From: Variovorax fucosicus
GTDB taxonomy: Bacteria > Pseudomonadota > Gammaproteobacteria > Burkholderiales > Burkholderiaceae_C
Assembly: GCF_030316825.1 (NCBI RefSeq)
Contig: NZ_JASZYU010000005.1
Location: forward strand, 244,001 to 308,000
Length of the DNA stretch: 64,000 nucleotides
Direction: 5' to 3'
In this document: piece after piece, positions 42,438 through 52,004 of the stretch
How positions within the stretch are numbered: the first letter of the stretch is position 1
How the letters are laid out: the number at the start of each line of letters is the position of its first letter
The notes under the pieces: generated by a model
Database searches by the model: none
What the model saw: the letters and a program-made list of their open reading frames with translations, nothing else
What the model was told of the DNA's origin: nothing
Program-made: the position numbers and the translations under genes

Positions 42438-42646
42438 GACTCCTCCTGTGCTGCAGCGAAATGGCTGCGCGCAGAGAACCTGCGCTGCGACGACCAGCTG
42501 GTGCAATACCTTGCATCAGGCGCTCCTGCGTGCTTGTAGGAGGTGGGCCCATTTGCCGCTGAAACCGCCTGCGGTGTGCGGTGAGCCAGCGGCGCTTGCC
42601 GAGTCCCGGTCCTGACCTTGTTGGTCGCCGGGTCGTACCCGGAACC

Positions 42647-44110
42647 TCAATGCGAGCGGATTGCCACCGCTTCAACGGACTCAGCCTGCCAGCCGCCGCC
42701 CAGCGCCTTGAATGCACTGACCGCCGCGCGCGCCGACTCCGTTTGCGCTTGCGCTCTCGCATCGGCCACGCGCAGCAGGCTCTCGTCCGCTTGCAGCACC
42801 TCGATCAGGCTGACAACACCGCGCTGATAAGCCGCGAACGAGGCACCTCGCACACGACCGAGCGATGCCTCGCCCTGCGCGAGCAATGCGGCTTGTTCTT
42901 CACGCTTGACCAGGGCGGAGAAGGCGTTCTCCACGTCTTCTGTCGCACGCAGCGCAGCGAGCCGGAATGCTGCGAGCAACTCCGCGTCCTGCCCCTTGGC
43001 GAGTTCGATCTGCGCATCGATGCGCCCGAAGTCGAAAAGCCGCCAGCGCAGGCCGAGCAGGGCCGCAGCCTGACTGGCGCCGCCGGTGAACAGATTGCCG
43101 CTGGCCACGGACGTGGCGCTGCCGATCGTTCCTCCCAAGGACAGCTTCGGGTAGTACTCGGCCACGGCCAAGCCGATGCGCGCGTTCGATGCGGCAAGGC
43201 GCCGCTCGGCGGCGATCAGGTCGGGCCGACGCCGCAGCAATTCGCCAGGTGAGCCGGCGGCGCCGATGCGCGGCGCAACAGGAATGGCGCCCGCTGCCGC
43301 GAGTTCGGCGCGGTGCGCGCCCGGGGCGGCGCCTAGCATCACGTCGAGCGCGTTCATGGCCGCAGCCTCGCCCGCTTCCAGAACTGGTACCGACGCACGG
43401 ACCTGCGCCAGCGCACCTTCGACCTGCCTCAACTGGAGTTCGGCGGCCAGCCCCTTGCCGTAGAGCAGGTCGATCTTCGACAGCAGGTCCTGCTGTGTGG
43501 CAACTTGCCGGCGTGCCACGTCGAGGCGGGCCTGCAGTCCGCGCAGCGTGATGTAGATGTCCGCGGTCTGCGCTGCCACGGTCAGGCGCGTGGCGGCTGC
43601 GCCGGCCTCCGATGCCTGGTAGTCGGCCAGCGCAGCTTCGCGTCCCCGACGCAGGCCGCCGAAAATGTCCAGCTCCCAGCTTGCGCCAAGGTTCGCTTCG
43701 TAGGCGTTGCCGTAGCGATCGAAGCCTGGCTGCGAGTTCAGAACTCGGCCCAGCGGCGTTTCCACCGACTGGTAGGCCCGGGCGGCTTGTCCGCTGAGGT
43801 TGCCCGAGGGCAGCAAAGCTGCATTCGCCGCACCGAGTCCAGCGCGGGCCTGCGCCACGCGGGCAGATGCTTGCGCAAGATCGAGGTTCTGCTTCAGCGC
43901 GCTCTCGACATAGCGGGCCAGTTGCGCATCGCCGAACGCGGTCCACCATGCCACTAGCTCGACATTCGCGATTGCCGCCCGCCGGTCAACGGCGGCCTCC
44001 CCGACAAAGCGGTCCGGCAAAGTGATGGCTGGCCGGACATAGTCAGGCCCGACAGCGCAACCTGCGAGGAGGCTGAAGAGCAGGGGAATGGCAAGGGTAC
44101 GTTGAGACAT
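42647..44110 (-). CDS. RND efflux outer-membrane lipoprotein (NodT family)
   Basis: A 487-residue TolC-like channel with a lipoprotein signal (PLLFSLLAGC, lipid cysteine C18) and the family start AVGPDYVRP. Two repeated outer-membrane efflux (OEP) domains follow, with helical hairpins such as NLDLAQASARVAQARAGLGAANAALLP and RRRPDLIAAERRLAASNARIGLAVAEYYP. It is divergent from the TetR gene, with the fusion protein and pump beyond it, so the three parts of one tripartite pump are split around the regulator. An operator-like palindrome lies in the shared promoter region. ATG 44134 is an alternative start. Confidence 0.88.
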   Translation of the reverse strand: MSQRTLAIPLLFSLLAGCAVGPDYVRPAITLPDRFVGEAAVDRRAAIANVELVAWWTAFGDAQLARYVESALKQNLDLAQASARVAQARAGLGAANAALLPSGNLSGQAARAYQSVETPLGRVLNSQPGFDRYGNAYEANLGASWELDIFGGLRRGREAALADYQASEAGAAATRLTVAAQTADIYITLRGLQARLDVARRQVATQQDLLSKIDLLYGKGLAAELQLRQVEGALAQVRASVPVLEAGEAAAMNALDVMLGAAPGAHRAELAAAGAIPVAPRIGAAGSPGELLRRRPDLIAAERRLAASNARIGLAVAEYYPKLSLGGTIGSATSVASGNLFTGGASQAAALLGLRWRLFDFGRIDAQIELAKGQDAELLAAFRLAALRATEDVENAFSALVKREEQAALLAQGEASLGRVRGASFAAYQRGVVSLIEVLQADESLLRVADARAQAQTESARAAVSAFKALGGGWQAESVEAVAIRSH

Positions 44111-44155
44111 GGCTTTTTCCGGGAGGAGTGACATCGGAATGGCAAACAAGGTGAT

Positions 44156-44179
44156 GTGACTATAATCCATTTTGGTCAC
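44156..44179. promoter_or_regulatory. TetR operator 1, between efflux channel gene and tetR
   Basis: A 24-bp dyad GTGAC-N14-GTCAC. The right arm with context TTGGTCAC is identical to that of operator 2 at 44852-44875. A TATAAT (44161-44166, plus strand) lies inside, as does a TATAGT on the minus strand, so binding here would hide -10 boxes of both divergent genes. Confidence 0.65.
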
Positions 44180-44217
44180 TTGTTGTCATCTGTTCGCCGG
44201 AGCGGTAAGCTGTCGCC

Positions 44218-44835
44218 ATGAGCAATGCAACCTCTTCTTCCCCTGCCCCGCGGGGGCCGGCCGAGCACGACGTGCGCGCGCAGATCGTCGTCGCGGCAAC
44301 CGAGCACTTCAGCCGGTACGGTTATGAGAAGACCACGGTTTCCGACCTTGCCAAAGCCATCGGCTTCTCCAAGGCGTACATCTACAAGTTCTTCGAGTCC
44401 AAGCAGGCGATCGGCGAAATGATCTGCTCGAACTGCCTGGGCGAGATCGAGGCCGACATCCGCGCGGCGATCGACGGAACTGACCGCCCGCCGGAGAAGC
44501 TTCGCCGCATGTTCAAGGCCATTGTCGATTCGGGCCTTCGCCTGTTCTTCCAGGACCGCAAGCTCTACGAGATTGCCACCTCGGCAGCCAGCGAACGCTG
44601 GCAGTCGGCCATCGCTCACGAGGCGTGCATCCGGCAACTGCTCGTCGAGGTACTGAAGCAGGGGCGAGACTCCGGCGACTTCGAGCGCAAAACGCCGATC
44701 GACGAGACGGCGGCGGCGATCTACCTGGTCGTGCACCCCTATATCAACCCCCTGATCCTGCGGCACAGCTTCGATCACACGGACCATGCGCCAGCGCAGC
44801 TGTCCGGCTTGGTGCTGCGCAGCTTGTCGCCATAG
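44218..44835 (+). CDS. TetR/AcrR family efflux regulator
   Basis: A 205-residue TetR protein. The DNA-binding helix-turn-helix is TTVSDLAKAIGFSKAYIYKFF (about residues 39-59) after the family opening IVVAATEHFSRYGYEKTT. The ligand domain is helical, with no specific inducer motif. It stands between the divergent channel gene and the fusion-protein/pump genes, and the same 24-bp dyad occurs on both sides of it, at 44156 and 44852. It is therefore likely to repress both units and itself. The ligand is unknown. Confidence 0.87.
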   Translation: MSNATSSSPAPRGPAEHDVRAQIVVAATEHFSRYGYEKTTVSDLAKAIGFSKAYIYKFFESKQAIGEMICSNCLGEIEADIRAAIDGTDRPPEKLRRMFKAIVDSGLRLFFQDRKLYEIATSAASERWQSAIAHEACIRQLLVEVLKQGRDSGDFERKTPIDETAAAIYLVVHPYINPLILRHSFDHTDHAPAQLSGLVLRSLSP

Positions 44836-44851
44836 AAAAATAAATTCGCTT

Positions 44852-44887
44852 GTGACCATTGACTGAATTGGTCACTTTTATCAAAAT
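44852..44887 (+). promoter_or_regulatory. TetR operator 2 overlapping the efflux pump promoter
   Basis: A 24-bp dyad with seven-base arms GTGACCA (44852-44858) and TGGTCAC (44869-44875). Between the arms is a -35-like TTGACT (44859-44864), with CAAAAT (44882-44887) 17 bp further as a -10. The fusion-protein gene starts 33 bp later. Repressor bound here would cover the -35 box. Confidence 0.65.
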
Positions 44888-44920
44888 AGGGGTCCTGATC
44901 GATTCGTCTATGGGACCCTC

Positions 44921-46036
44921 ATGCATCCGCGCCGCTTCGTTACATCCGCACTTTTCTGCGCCTTGCCATTCGCGTTGGTCGCTTGCGACGACAAGGCACC
45001 GCCAGACCCGCGCACCCAAGTGCCGCTGGTGCGCGTCGCTACCGTCCAGGCAGCCGCTTCGGCATCGCGCTCTTTCACCGGCACCGTAGCCGCACGTGTG
45101 CAAAGCGACCTGGGATTTCGAGTCTCGGGGAAGGTGCTGGAGCGGCTCGTGGACGCCGGGCAAACAGTCAAGCGTGGGCAGTTGCTCATGCGCATCGACC
45201 CCGTCGATCTGAAGCTCGCCGCGCGTGCGCAGTCGGAGGCCGTGGCCGCTGCACGAGCGCGCGCGAAGCAGGCGAGCGACGAAGAGTTGCGCTATCGCGA
45301 CCTGCGCGGCACCGGTGCAATCTCCGCCTCGGCCTACGACCAGGTCAAGGCCGCGGCGGATGCCGCCCAAGCCCAGCTCAGTGCGGCCGAAGCGCAGTCC
45401 GATGTCGCTCGCAATGCCAACCGCTATTCAGAGCTCATTGCTGATTCCGATGGCACGGTGGTCGAAACGCTGGCCGAGCCCGGCCAGGTCGTCAATGCCG
45501 GCCAACCGGTGGTTCGTGTGGCGCAGTCCGGGCGCAGGGAGGCCGTGGTCCAGTTGCCCGAAACGATGCGCCCTGCCGTTGGCTCCGGCGGGCAGGCCAC
45601 GCTCTTTGGCAAGGAAGGCGTCGCCGTGGCCGTGAAGCTCAGGCAGCTCGCTGATGCGGCCGACAAGCTCACGCGCACGTTCGAGGCGCGCTACGTGCTC
45701 GAAGGCGAACTGGTCAACGCTCCGCTGGGTGCCACGGTCACGGTTCGCATTTCAGACGGCAAGCCCGCCCAGGCAGGTGGCGTGCAGGTGCCCATCGGCG
45801 CCTTGTTCGACACGGGCAAGGCGACGGGCGTGTGGGTCATCGGTGGCGATCCGTCGACGGTGCGCTGGCAGCCGGTGGTTGTCCAGCTTTTGGACTTCGA
45901 CCGTGCCCAGGTGGCCGGTCAGCTCAAGCAGGGGGATCAAGTCGTCGCGCTCGGCGCGCACCTGCTGCGCGAAGGCGAGCAGGTGCGTGTTGCGACCTCG
46001 GCCGCAAAGCAGGTGGTGGGTGGAGCCCACCCATGA
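44921..46036 (+). CDS. RND efflux periplasmic adaptor (membrane fusion lipoprotein)
   Basis: A 371-residue HlyD/AcrA-type adaptor with a lipoprotein signal (PFALVAC, lipid cysteine C22). The lipoyl-type halves read GFRVSGKVLERLVDAGQTVKRGQLL and DSDGTVVETLAEPGQVVNAGQPV, flanking a helical hairpin (RSQSEAVAAARARAKQAS-like). It links the inner-membrane pump to the outer channel. The stop overlaps the pump start by four bases (ATGA). Drug or metabolite specificity cannot be read. Confidence 0.9.
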   Translation: MHPRRFVTSALFCALPFALVACDDKAPPDPRTQVPLVRVATVQAAASASRSFTGTVAARVQSDLGFRVSGKVLERLVDAGQTVKRGQLLMRIDPVDLKLAARAQSEAVAAARARAKQASDEELRYRDLRGTGAISASAYDQVKAAADAAQAQLSAAEAQSDVARNANRYSELIADSDGTVVETLAEPGQVVNAGQPVVRVAQSGRREAVVQLPETMRPAVGSGGQATLFGKEGVAVAVKLRQLADAADKLTRTFEARYVLEGELVNAPLGATVTVRISDGKPAQAGGVQVPIGALFDTGKATGVWVIGGDPSTVRWQPVVVQLLDFDRAQVAGQLKQGDQVVALGAHLLREGEQVRVATSAAKQVVGGAHP

Positions 46037-49000
46037 GCGAAGGCCGATTCAACCTGTCGGCGCTGGCCGTCCGCGAACGCGCCATCACGTTGTTCTTGAT
46101 CTGCCTGATCTCGCTGGCGGGCCTGGTTGCGTTCTTCAAGCTCGGCCGGGCGGAAGATCCCGCCTTCACCGTCAAGGTGATGACCATCATCACGGCTTGG
46201 CCCGGCGCCACGGCGCAGGAGATGCAGGACCAGGTCGCCGAGAAGCTCGAGAAGCGCTTGCAGGAGTTGCGTTACTACGATCGCGCAGAGACCTACACGC
46301 GCCCCGGTCTGGCGTTCACGACCTTGACATTGCTCGACAGTACTCCGCCGGCACAGGTGCAGGAACAGTTCTATCAGGCGCGCAAGAAGGTCGGCGATGA
46401 AGCGGGTAACCTGCCCACTGGTGTGATCGGGCCGATGATCAACGATGAGTACGCGGACGTGACCTTCGCCCTGTTCGCGCTCAAGGCCAAGGGAGAGCCG
46501 CAGCGCGTGCTGGTGCGCGATGCGGAAACGCTGCGTCAACGGCTGCTGCACGTGCCGGGCGTGAAGAAGGTCAACATCGCCGGGGAGCAGTCGGAGCGAA
46601 TCTATGTCGAGTTCGCGCACGACCGGCTGGCGACATTGGGCATCAGCCCGCAAGACGTGTTCGCCGCGCTCAACAACCAGAATGCGCTGAGTCCGTCTGG
46701 GTCGGTGGAATCCAGCGGGCCGCAAGTCTTCATTCGGCTGGACGGTGCATTCGACACGCTACAGAAGATTCGCGATACGCCAGTGATTGCTCAAGGTCGC
46801 ACCTTGAAGCTCTCGGACGTTGCCACGGTCAAGCGCGGCTACGAAGACCCGGCCACGTTCATGATCCGCAACGGCGGCGAGCCTGCATTGCTGATCGGCC
46901 TGGTCATGCGGGAAGGCTGGAACGGGCTCGACCTGGGCAAGGCGCTGGACGTGGAAGCCCGCGCCATCAACGCGGAGTTGCCCCTGGGCCTGAGCCTGAC
47001 CAAGGTCACGGACCAGTCGGTGAACATCAGCGCGTCGGTCGACGAGTTCATGGTCAAGTTCTTCGCGGCCTTGCTGGTTGTGATGCTGGTGAGCTTTCTG
47101 AGCATGGGTTGGCGCGCGGGCCTCGTGGTCGCTGCGGCCGTGCCGCTGACGCTGGCCGTGGTCTTCGTGGTGATGGCCGCGACAGGCAAGAACTTCGACC
47201 GAATCACGCTCGGGTCTTTGATCCTGGCGCTGGGTCTTCTCGTGGACGACGCGATCATCGCCATCGAAATGATGGTCGTGAAGATCGAGGAGGGCTACAG
47301 CCATGTGGCTGCTTCCGCCTATGCCTGGAGCCACACGGCGGCGCCGATGCTCTCGGGCACCTTGGTCACTGCGGTCGGGTTCATGCCCAATGGCTTCGCG
47401 CCTTCGACTGCGGGTGAGTACACCAGCAACATGTTCTGGATCGTCGGCATCGCGCTCATCGCATCCTGGGTGGTCGCCGTGGTGTTCACTCCCTACCTGG
47501 GCGTCAAGCTGCTGCCCAACTTCAAGAAGATCGAAGGCGGCCACGCCGCGATCTACGACACGCCACGCTACAACCGGCTGCGTCGCGTGCTGGCGCGCGT
47601 CATTGCACGCAAGTGGCTCGTGGCGGGCGCTGTGGTGGGCCTCTTCGTCGTTTCGATTCTGGGCATGGCCGTGGTCAAGAAGCAGTTCTTTCCGATCTCC
47701 GACCGGCCCGAAGTATTGGTCGAAGTGCAGATGCCCTACGGCACCTCGATCACGCAGACCAGCGACGCCACGGCCAAGGTCGAGGCGTGGCTTTCCACGC
47801 AGCCGGAGGCGCAGATCGTCACCTCCTACATCGGACAGGGTGCGCCCCGCTTCTACTTCGCGATGGGGCCCGAGCTGCCCGATCCCTCGTTCGCCAAGAT
47901 CGTGGTGCGCACGGCCAGCCAGGAGGAGCGCGAGTCCTTGAAGTACCGGTTGCGTCATGCCATTGCAGACGGCCTCGCGTCCGAGGCGCGGGTGCGCGTG
48001 ACCCAACTCGTGTTCGGCCCATACTCGCCGTTTCCGGTCGCCTACCGTGTCACCGGGCCCGATGCGAACGAGCTGCGCAAGATCGCGGCCAACGTGCAAC
48101 AGGTGATGGACGCCAGCCCGATGATGCGCACCGTCAGCACCGACTGGGGCACTCGCACGCCCACGCTGCACTTCACGCTGAAGCAGGACCGCCTGCAGGC
48201 CGTCGGGCTGACCTCCAGCTCCGTGGCACAGCAACTGCAATTCTTATTGAGCGGCGTGCCGGTGACCACCGTGCGCGAAGACATCCGCACCGTGCAGGTG
48301 GTGGCCCGTTCGGCCGGCGGCACCCGGCTCGATCCCGCGAAGGTCGTGGACTTCACGCTTGCCGGCGCCGGTGGCCAGCGCATTCCGCTGTCGCAGGTCG
48401 GCGAGGTCGAGGTGCGCATGGAAGAGCCGGTCATGCGGCGACGCGACCGCATGCCCACGATCACGGTGCAGGGCGACATCGCCGACGGGCTGCAGCCGCC
48501 CGACGTGTCAACCGCGATCACTGCGCAGCTGCAGCCGCTGATGCAGAAGCTGCCGGCCGGCTACCGCATCGTCGAGGCCGGCTCCATCGAGGAATCGGAG
48601 AAGGCGACGCAGGCAATGCTGCCGTTGTTCCCCATCATGCTGGCGATCACGCTCCTCATCATCATCTTCCAGGTGCGCTCGATCTCCGCGATGGTCATGG
48701 TGTTCCTCACGAGTCCGCTGGGGCTGATCGGCGTCGTGCCGACCTTGCTGCTGTTCCAGCAGCCCTTCGGCATCAACGCACTTGTGGGGCTCATCGCACT
48801 GTCGGGCATCCTGATGCGCAATACGCTGATCTTGCTGGGGCAGATCCACCACAACCAGGGGGAAGGGCTCGACCCGTTCCATGCGGTCGTCGAGGCGACC
48901 GTGCAGCGTGCCCGCCCGGTGATCCTGACGGCGCTCGCGGCGATCCTCGCGTTCATCCCGCTGACGCACTCGGTGTTCTGGGGCGCATTGGCGTACACGC

Positions 49001-49128
49001 TGATCGGCGGCACGTTTGCCGGAACGATCCTCACGCTGGTGTTTCTGCCGGCCATGTATTCCATCTGGTTCAGGATCAAACCAGGCGTCAAAGCTGGCAA
49101 GGATTGCGGAATCGGGCACCAGAACTGA
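46033..49128 (+). CDS. RND family efflux pump, inner-membrane transporter
   Basis: A 1,031-residue resistance-nodulation-division transporter. The first helix lies in RAITLFLICLISLAGLVAFF, followed by the RAEDPAFTVKVMTI periplasmic start; the TM4 proton-relay motif is GLLVDDAIIAIEMMV. The second half repeats the fold, ending near VFLPAMYSIWFRI. The sequence is of the subgroup often seen in beta- and gammaproteobacteria with a two-gene adaptor-pump pair. It exchanges protons for substrates taken from the periplasm or membrane. Substrate unknown; regulation by the neighbouring TetR is likely. Confidence 0.93.
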   Translation: MSEGRFNLSALAVRERAITLFLICLISLAGLVAFFKLGRAEDPAFTVKVMTIITAWPGATAQEMQDQVAEKLEKRLQELRYYDRAETYTRPGLAFTTLTLLDSTPPAQVQEQFYQARKKVGDEAGNLPTGVIGPMINDEYADVTFALFALKAKGEPQRVLVRDAETLRQRLLHVPGVKKVNIAGEQSERIYVEFAHDRLATLGISPQDVFAALNNQNALSPSGSVESSGPQVFIRLDGAFDTLQKIRDTPVIAQGRTLKLSDVATVKRGYEDPATFMIRNGGEPALLIGLVMREGWNGLDLGKALDVEARAINAELPLGLSLTKVTDQSVNISASVDEFMVKFFAALLVVMLVSFLSMGWRAGLVVAAAVPLTLAVVFVVMAATGKNFDRITLGSLILALGLLVDDAIIAIEMMVVKIEEGYSHVAASAYAWSHTAAPMLSGTLVTAVGFMPNGFAPSTAGEYTSNMFWIVGIALIASWVVAVVFTPYLGVKLLPNFKKIEGGHAAIYDTPRYNRLRRVLARVIARKWLVAGAVVGLFVVSILGMAVVKKQFFPISDRPEVLVEVQMPYGTSITQTSDATAKVEAWLSTQPEAQIVTSYIGQGAPRFYFAMGPELPDPSFAKIVVRTASQEERESLKYRLRHAIADGLASEARVRVTQLVFGPYSPFPVAYRVTGPDANELRKIAANVQQVMDASPMMRTVSTDWGTRTPTLHFTLKQDRLQAVGLTSSSVAQQLQFLLSGVPVTTVREDIRTVQVVARSAGGTRLDPAKVVDFTLAGAGGQRIPLSQVGEVEVRMEEPVMRRRDRMPTITVQGDIADGLQPPDVSTAITAQLQPLMQKLPAGYRIVEAGSIEESEKATQAMLPLFPIMLAITLLIIIFQVRSISAMVMVFLTSPLGLIGVVPTLLLFQQPFGINALVGLIALSGILMRNTLILLGQIHHNQGEGLDPFHAVVEATVQRARPVILTALAAILAFIPLTHSVFWGALAYTLIGGTFAGTILTLVFLPAMYSIWFRIKPGVKAGKDCGIGHQN

Positions 49129-49226
49129 CGTTGTTAGGGTTTGTCCCGAAGGTGCAAAAGCGCAAATGTCATCCGCGCTACAAACTCGACAAGCCTGGAT
49201 CCATAGGATTCGCCTGGGGGTGACAC

Positions 49227-49907
49227 ATGCTGCCCGACAAGGAACTCAATGCCTTCTTCGAACGATGTATTTGGCCGCGCGCCCTGACGCAGGCAGAGCG
49301 AACGAAAGCGTTTGAGGCCCTGTACGTTCGTCATCATGAAGCGCACTCCTTTGTGTGCCAACGTGACGAGATCGCCGACAGCTGGATTGGCGTGCTAGAG
49401 GGTTTCCTGCGTGTTCAGGACACCACGGCGGATGGCCGCCTGATCATGTTCACCGGGGTTGCATCCAGCGGGTGGATCGGTGAAGGATCGCTTCTGAAGT
49501 CGGAGCAGCGCAGGTACGAGATCATGGCGACGCGACCGACCATCACGGTCCATCTGCCAAGGACCACGTTCTTGTGGTTGCTCGATCGAAGCATCCCGTT
49601 CAACCATTTCATGCTTTCGCATTTGAATGAGCGGCTTGGACAATTCATCGCGATGGTGAAGTTCGATCGACTGCTCGAACCGACGGCGCGTGTCGCGCGC
49701 GGCATTTCCAGCCTCTTCCACCCGGTGCTCTATCCGAACACCGACTCCACATTGCGAATCAACCAGGAGGAAATCGGCTTGCTCGTCGGCATCTCACGCC
49801 AGCGCGTCAACGCCGCATTGACCGAACTGGAAACTGCGGGCCTTATTCAGCGGGGTTACGGCTACATCACCGTGATGGACAGGCAGGCACTTGTCAGGTA
49901 CCCATGA
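49227..49907 (+). CDS. Crp/Fnr family transcriptional regulator
   Basis: A 226-residue regulator with an N-terminal cyclic-nucleotide-binding-like beta barrel (VLEGFLRVQDTTADGRLIMFTGVASSGWIGEGSLL in parts) and a C-terminal winged helix-turn-helix (INQEEIGLLVGISRQRVNAALTELETAGLI). It lacks the cysteine cluster of Fnr and the usual cAMP-binding arginine motif, so the signal it reads is unknown. It lies 98 bp after the pump gene on the same strand and 162 bp before the tannase-family gene, either of which it could influence. Confidence 0.82.
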   Translation: MLPDKELNAFFERCIWPRALTQAERTKAFEALYVRHHEAHSFVCQRDEIADSWIGVLEGFLRVQDTTADGRLIMFTGVASSGWIGEGSLLKSEQRRYEIMATRPTITVHLPRTTFLWLLDRSIPFNHFMLSHLNERLGQFIAMVKFDRLLEPTARVARGISSLFHPVLYPNTDSTLRINQEEIGLLVGISRQRVNAALTELETAGLIQRGYGYITVMDRQALVRYP

Positions 49908-50069
49908 CGAGGCTGCCGTGCGCCGAAACCGGAGGGTTACTCCTTAGAAGTTAGTCGCCTGAATGTCTGTCTCGGACCAGTTGGCCAAGGTCTCGCCTTT
50001 CAGAATCTCTTGAGCATCGCTCCATCTCGTTGCGGTGCGCAGGCTGAAAACTGATAAAGGAATAGAGAC

Positions 50070-51722
50070 ATGCACTTCTTATCCTCAAAGGCCTCATTGG
50101 CTCGCGCGAAGCTCCACGCTACCGCCGTCAGCGTAGCGATGCTGACAGCTTGCGGCGGCGGCTCCGACAACCAGGGCGCGCTCCCCTTGGTACTCTCAGG
50201 CCCTCCCACTGCACAACCCCAGAACCCTCCATCCGGTCAACCAGCAAGCCCTCCATCCGCACCGATCGCGACGGCTCAAAAGGCCTGCAACGACCTGACC
50301 GGAAAAACCGTTGCAGGCGCCGCTCTCACGGCCGTGATGGTGGCTGCGACGACCAACGTTCCCGTGTACTGCAAGGTGACCGGCACCATATCGCCCGCGT
50401 TGAACTTCCAGATCTCTCTGCCAGAGGCATGGAACGGCAAGCTTTACTACCAAGGGGGAGGCGGCTACAACGGCGCCATTTCGCCGCCCTCGGTACCGGC
50501 GCTGGGCCAGGGCTACGCGGTCGTTGCAAGTGACTCCGGGCATCAGGACAACGCCTTGAGCGCGGACTTCGCGTTGACCGATACCTTTGCGGCCCAACTG
50601 TTCGGCAGCCTCTCGGTACCCACCGTGATGTCGACGGCAACCGAGACCCTGGCGGCTGCCTATGGGGCGTTACCGGCAAAGTCGTACTTCGAAGGCTGCT
50701 CGAATGGCGGACGGGAAGCACTGATGGCGGTGCAGCGCTCACCGAACCTCTTCGACGGCGTCATTGCGCGCGCGCCCGCCTACAACTGGGTCGGCTTCAT
50801 GGGTGCCTTCAACCGAAATTCCCGGGCGCTTGCCGCGCCTGGCGGTGCATTCAGCGCCGCGAAGACTGCGCTTTTGAGCAAGCAGGTGCGAGACGCTTGC
50901 GACGGGCTCGACGGAGTCACCGACGGCGTTGTGTCGAACCAGGCCGCATGCACGCCGGCGGTAGTCAATGTTGCGGCGCTGCGCTGCGCCGGCGGAGCCG
51001 ATACCGGCGACAGCTGCCTGTCGGACGCGCAGCTCGAAGTGGTGACTTCGTGGACCACCGAAGCCACCTTCACGGGCAGCACCACTTTCCGCAATGCGGG
51101 CTGGAACCTGACCGGCAACGAGGACGACCCGGGCGCCTGGCGGACCTGGCTCACGGGCGACGGCAATGTCGCCATGGCGCTGCAGTTTCTGTTTCAGGAC
51201 ACGACCGTCAAGAACTACCTCGCCCGCGACCGGACGGTCGATTCGCTGGCCTACACGCCCTGGGATCAGAATCAGAATGCACTCTATGCGATGGCCGCGC
51301 TCAATGACGCGACCAACACAGACATTCGCCCGTTCATCAACAGCGGCGGCAAGTTGATCCTGTGGCACGGCGGGAATGATTCCGCTCTCAGCGTGAAATC
51401 GACCTCTGAGTACTACGGGAATATGCGCGGCTCGGTGGGCAGCGCGGCTGCTGACGCATCAACGCGCTTCTATGTTGCGCCGGGGGTGAACCACTGCGCC
51501 GGAGGACCGGGTGCGGATTCGTCAGATCTGCTGACAGCTCTTGACCAATGGGTGACGAAAAGCAAAGCCCCTTCCACCTTGGTTGCGGAGAAGCGCGATG
51601 CGGGAGGAGCGGTTGTCCTTAGCCGGCCTCTCTGCCAATACCCGCAGTATCCGCGGTACACAGGTCCTGCCAATGATGCAGAAGCCTTGAAGTTGGCTGC
51701 CAACTACACCTGCACCTCCTGA
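50070..51722 (+). CDS. Tannase/feruloyl esterase family lipoprotein
   Basis: A 550-residue secreted esterase. The signal MHFLSSKASLARAKLH...AMLTAC ends in a lipobox with C28, followed by a Gly/Ser/Pro-rich linker. The alpha/beta hydrolase shows the tannase hallmark of paired Cys next to the catalytic Ser and His: C210-S211 in EGCSNGGREAL and H475-C476 in GVNHCAGG, with an aspartate before. These cysteines form a disulfide bridging the catalytic residues in the family. It probably cleaves plant phenolic esters (feruloyl or galloyl) at the cell surface; mono(hydroxyethyl)terephthalate hydrolases belong to the same family, so the substrate is open. Confidence 0.85.
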   Translation: MHFLSSKASLARAKLHATAVSVAMLTACGGGSDNQGALPLVLSGPPTAQPQNPPSGQPASPPSAPIATAQKACNDLTGKTVAGAALTAVMVAATTNVPVYCKVTGTISPALNFQISLPEAWNGKLYYQGGGGYNGAISPPSVPALGQGYAVVASDSGHQDNALSADFALTDTFAAQLFGSLSVPTVMSTATETLAAAYGALPAKSYFEGCSNGGREALMAVQRSPNLFDGVIARAPAYNWVGFMGAFNRNSRALAAPGGAFSAAKTALLSKQVRDACDGLDGVTDGVVSNQAACTPAVVNVAALRCAGGADTGDSCLSDAQLEVVTSWTTEATFTGSTTFRNAGWNLTGNEDDPGAWRTWLTGDGNVAMALQFLFQDTTVKNYLARDRTVDSLAYTPWDQNQNALYAMAALNDATNTDIRPFINSGGKLILWHGGNDSALSVKSTSEYYGNMRGSVGSAAADASTRFYVAPGVNHCAGGPGADSSDLLTALDQWVTKSKAPSTLVAEKRDAGGAVVLSRPLCQYPQYPRYTGPANDAEALKLAANYTCTS

Positions 51723-51771
51723 GCTGCGGCTGCGCTACGCTGGGGAAACGTGCTGCGATTCGATCCCGTGG

Positions 51772-51843
51772 TGCCTTCGACAGGAATCGAACCTGTATCT
51801 GAGTCTTAGGAGGACCCCGTTCTATCCATTGAACTACGAAGAC
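51772..51843 (-). tRNA. tRNA-Arg (anticodon CCT)
   Basis: The minus strand folds as a cloverleaf: acceptor GTCTTCG/CGAAGGC, D arm GTTC/GAAC, anticodon stem GGGTC/GACTC with loop CTCCTAA (anticodon CCT), T arm ACAGG-TTCGATT-CCTGT, and discriminator A. CCA is not encoded. It reads AGG codons. It lies between the tannase-family and acyltransferase genes. Confidence 0.92.
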
Positions 51844-51934
51844 GAAGGGCCGCAACTGGACCCCCGAGGATTCTAGGTGCTGCTTTCGTCCGAGGGTCAA
51901 CCCTGAGCGTTGCTGGGGTCTACCATTTAAAAAG

Positions 51935-51964
51935 TTAACAAAAGTATCAAATTTGCCTTATCGT
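51935..51964 (+). promoter_or_regulatory. Putative promoter of the acyltransferase gene
   Basis: TTAACA (51935-51940) matches the -35 box in five of six bases, and TATCGT (51959-51964) is an 18-bp-spaced -10. They lie in a noticeably AT-rich patch 40 bp before the ATG at 52005, following the tRNA gene. Confidence 0.5.
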
Positions 51965-52004
51965 AGTGCTGCCGAGCATCCAGTGGTGCGACCCTCTTGT
52001 GAGC

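Noticed and set aside
42438..42646. Possible small gene in the gap between the efflux channel and the helical hypothetical gene
   Set aside because: Open frames here are either antisense or lack a ribosome site and family features.
51772..52004. tRNA-Arg as an attachment site for a genomic island carrying the acyltransferase
   Set aside because: No integrase and no direct repeat of the tRNA 3' end are visible on either side, and the acyltransferase lies on the 5' side of the tRNA, the wrong side for usual integration.
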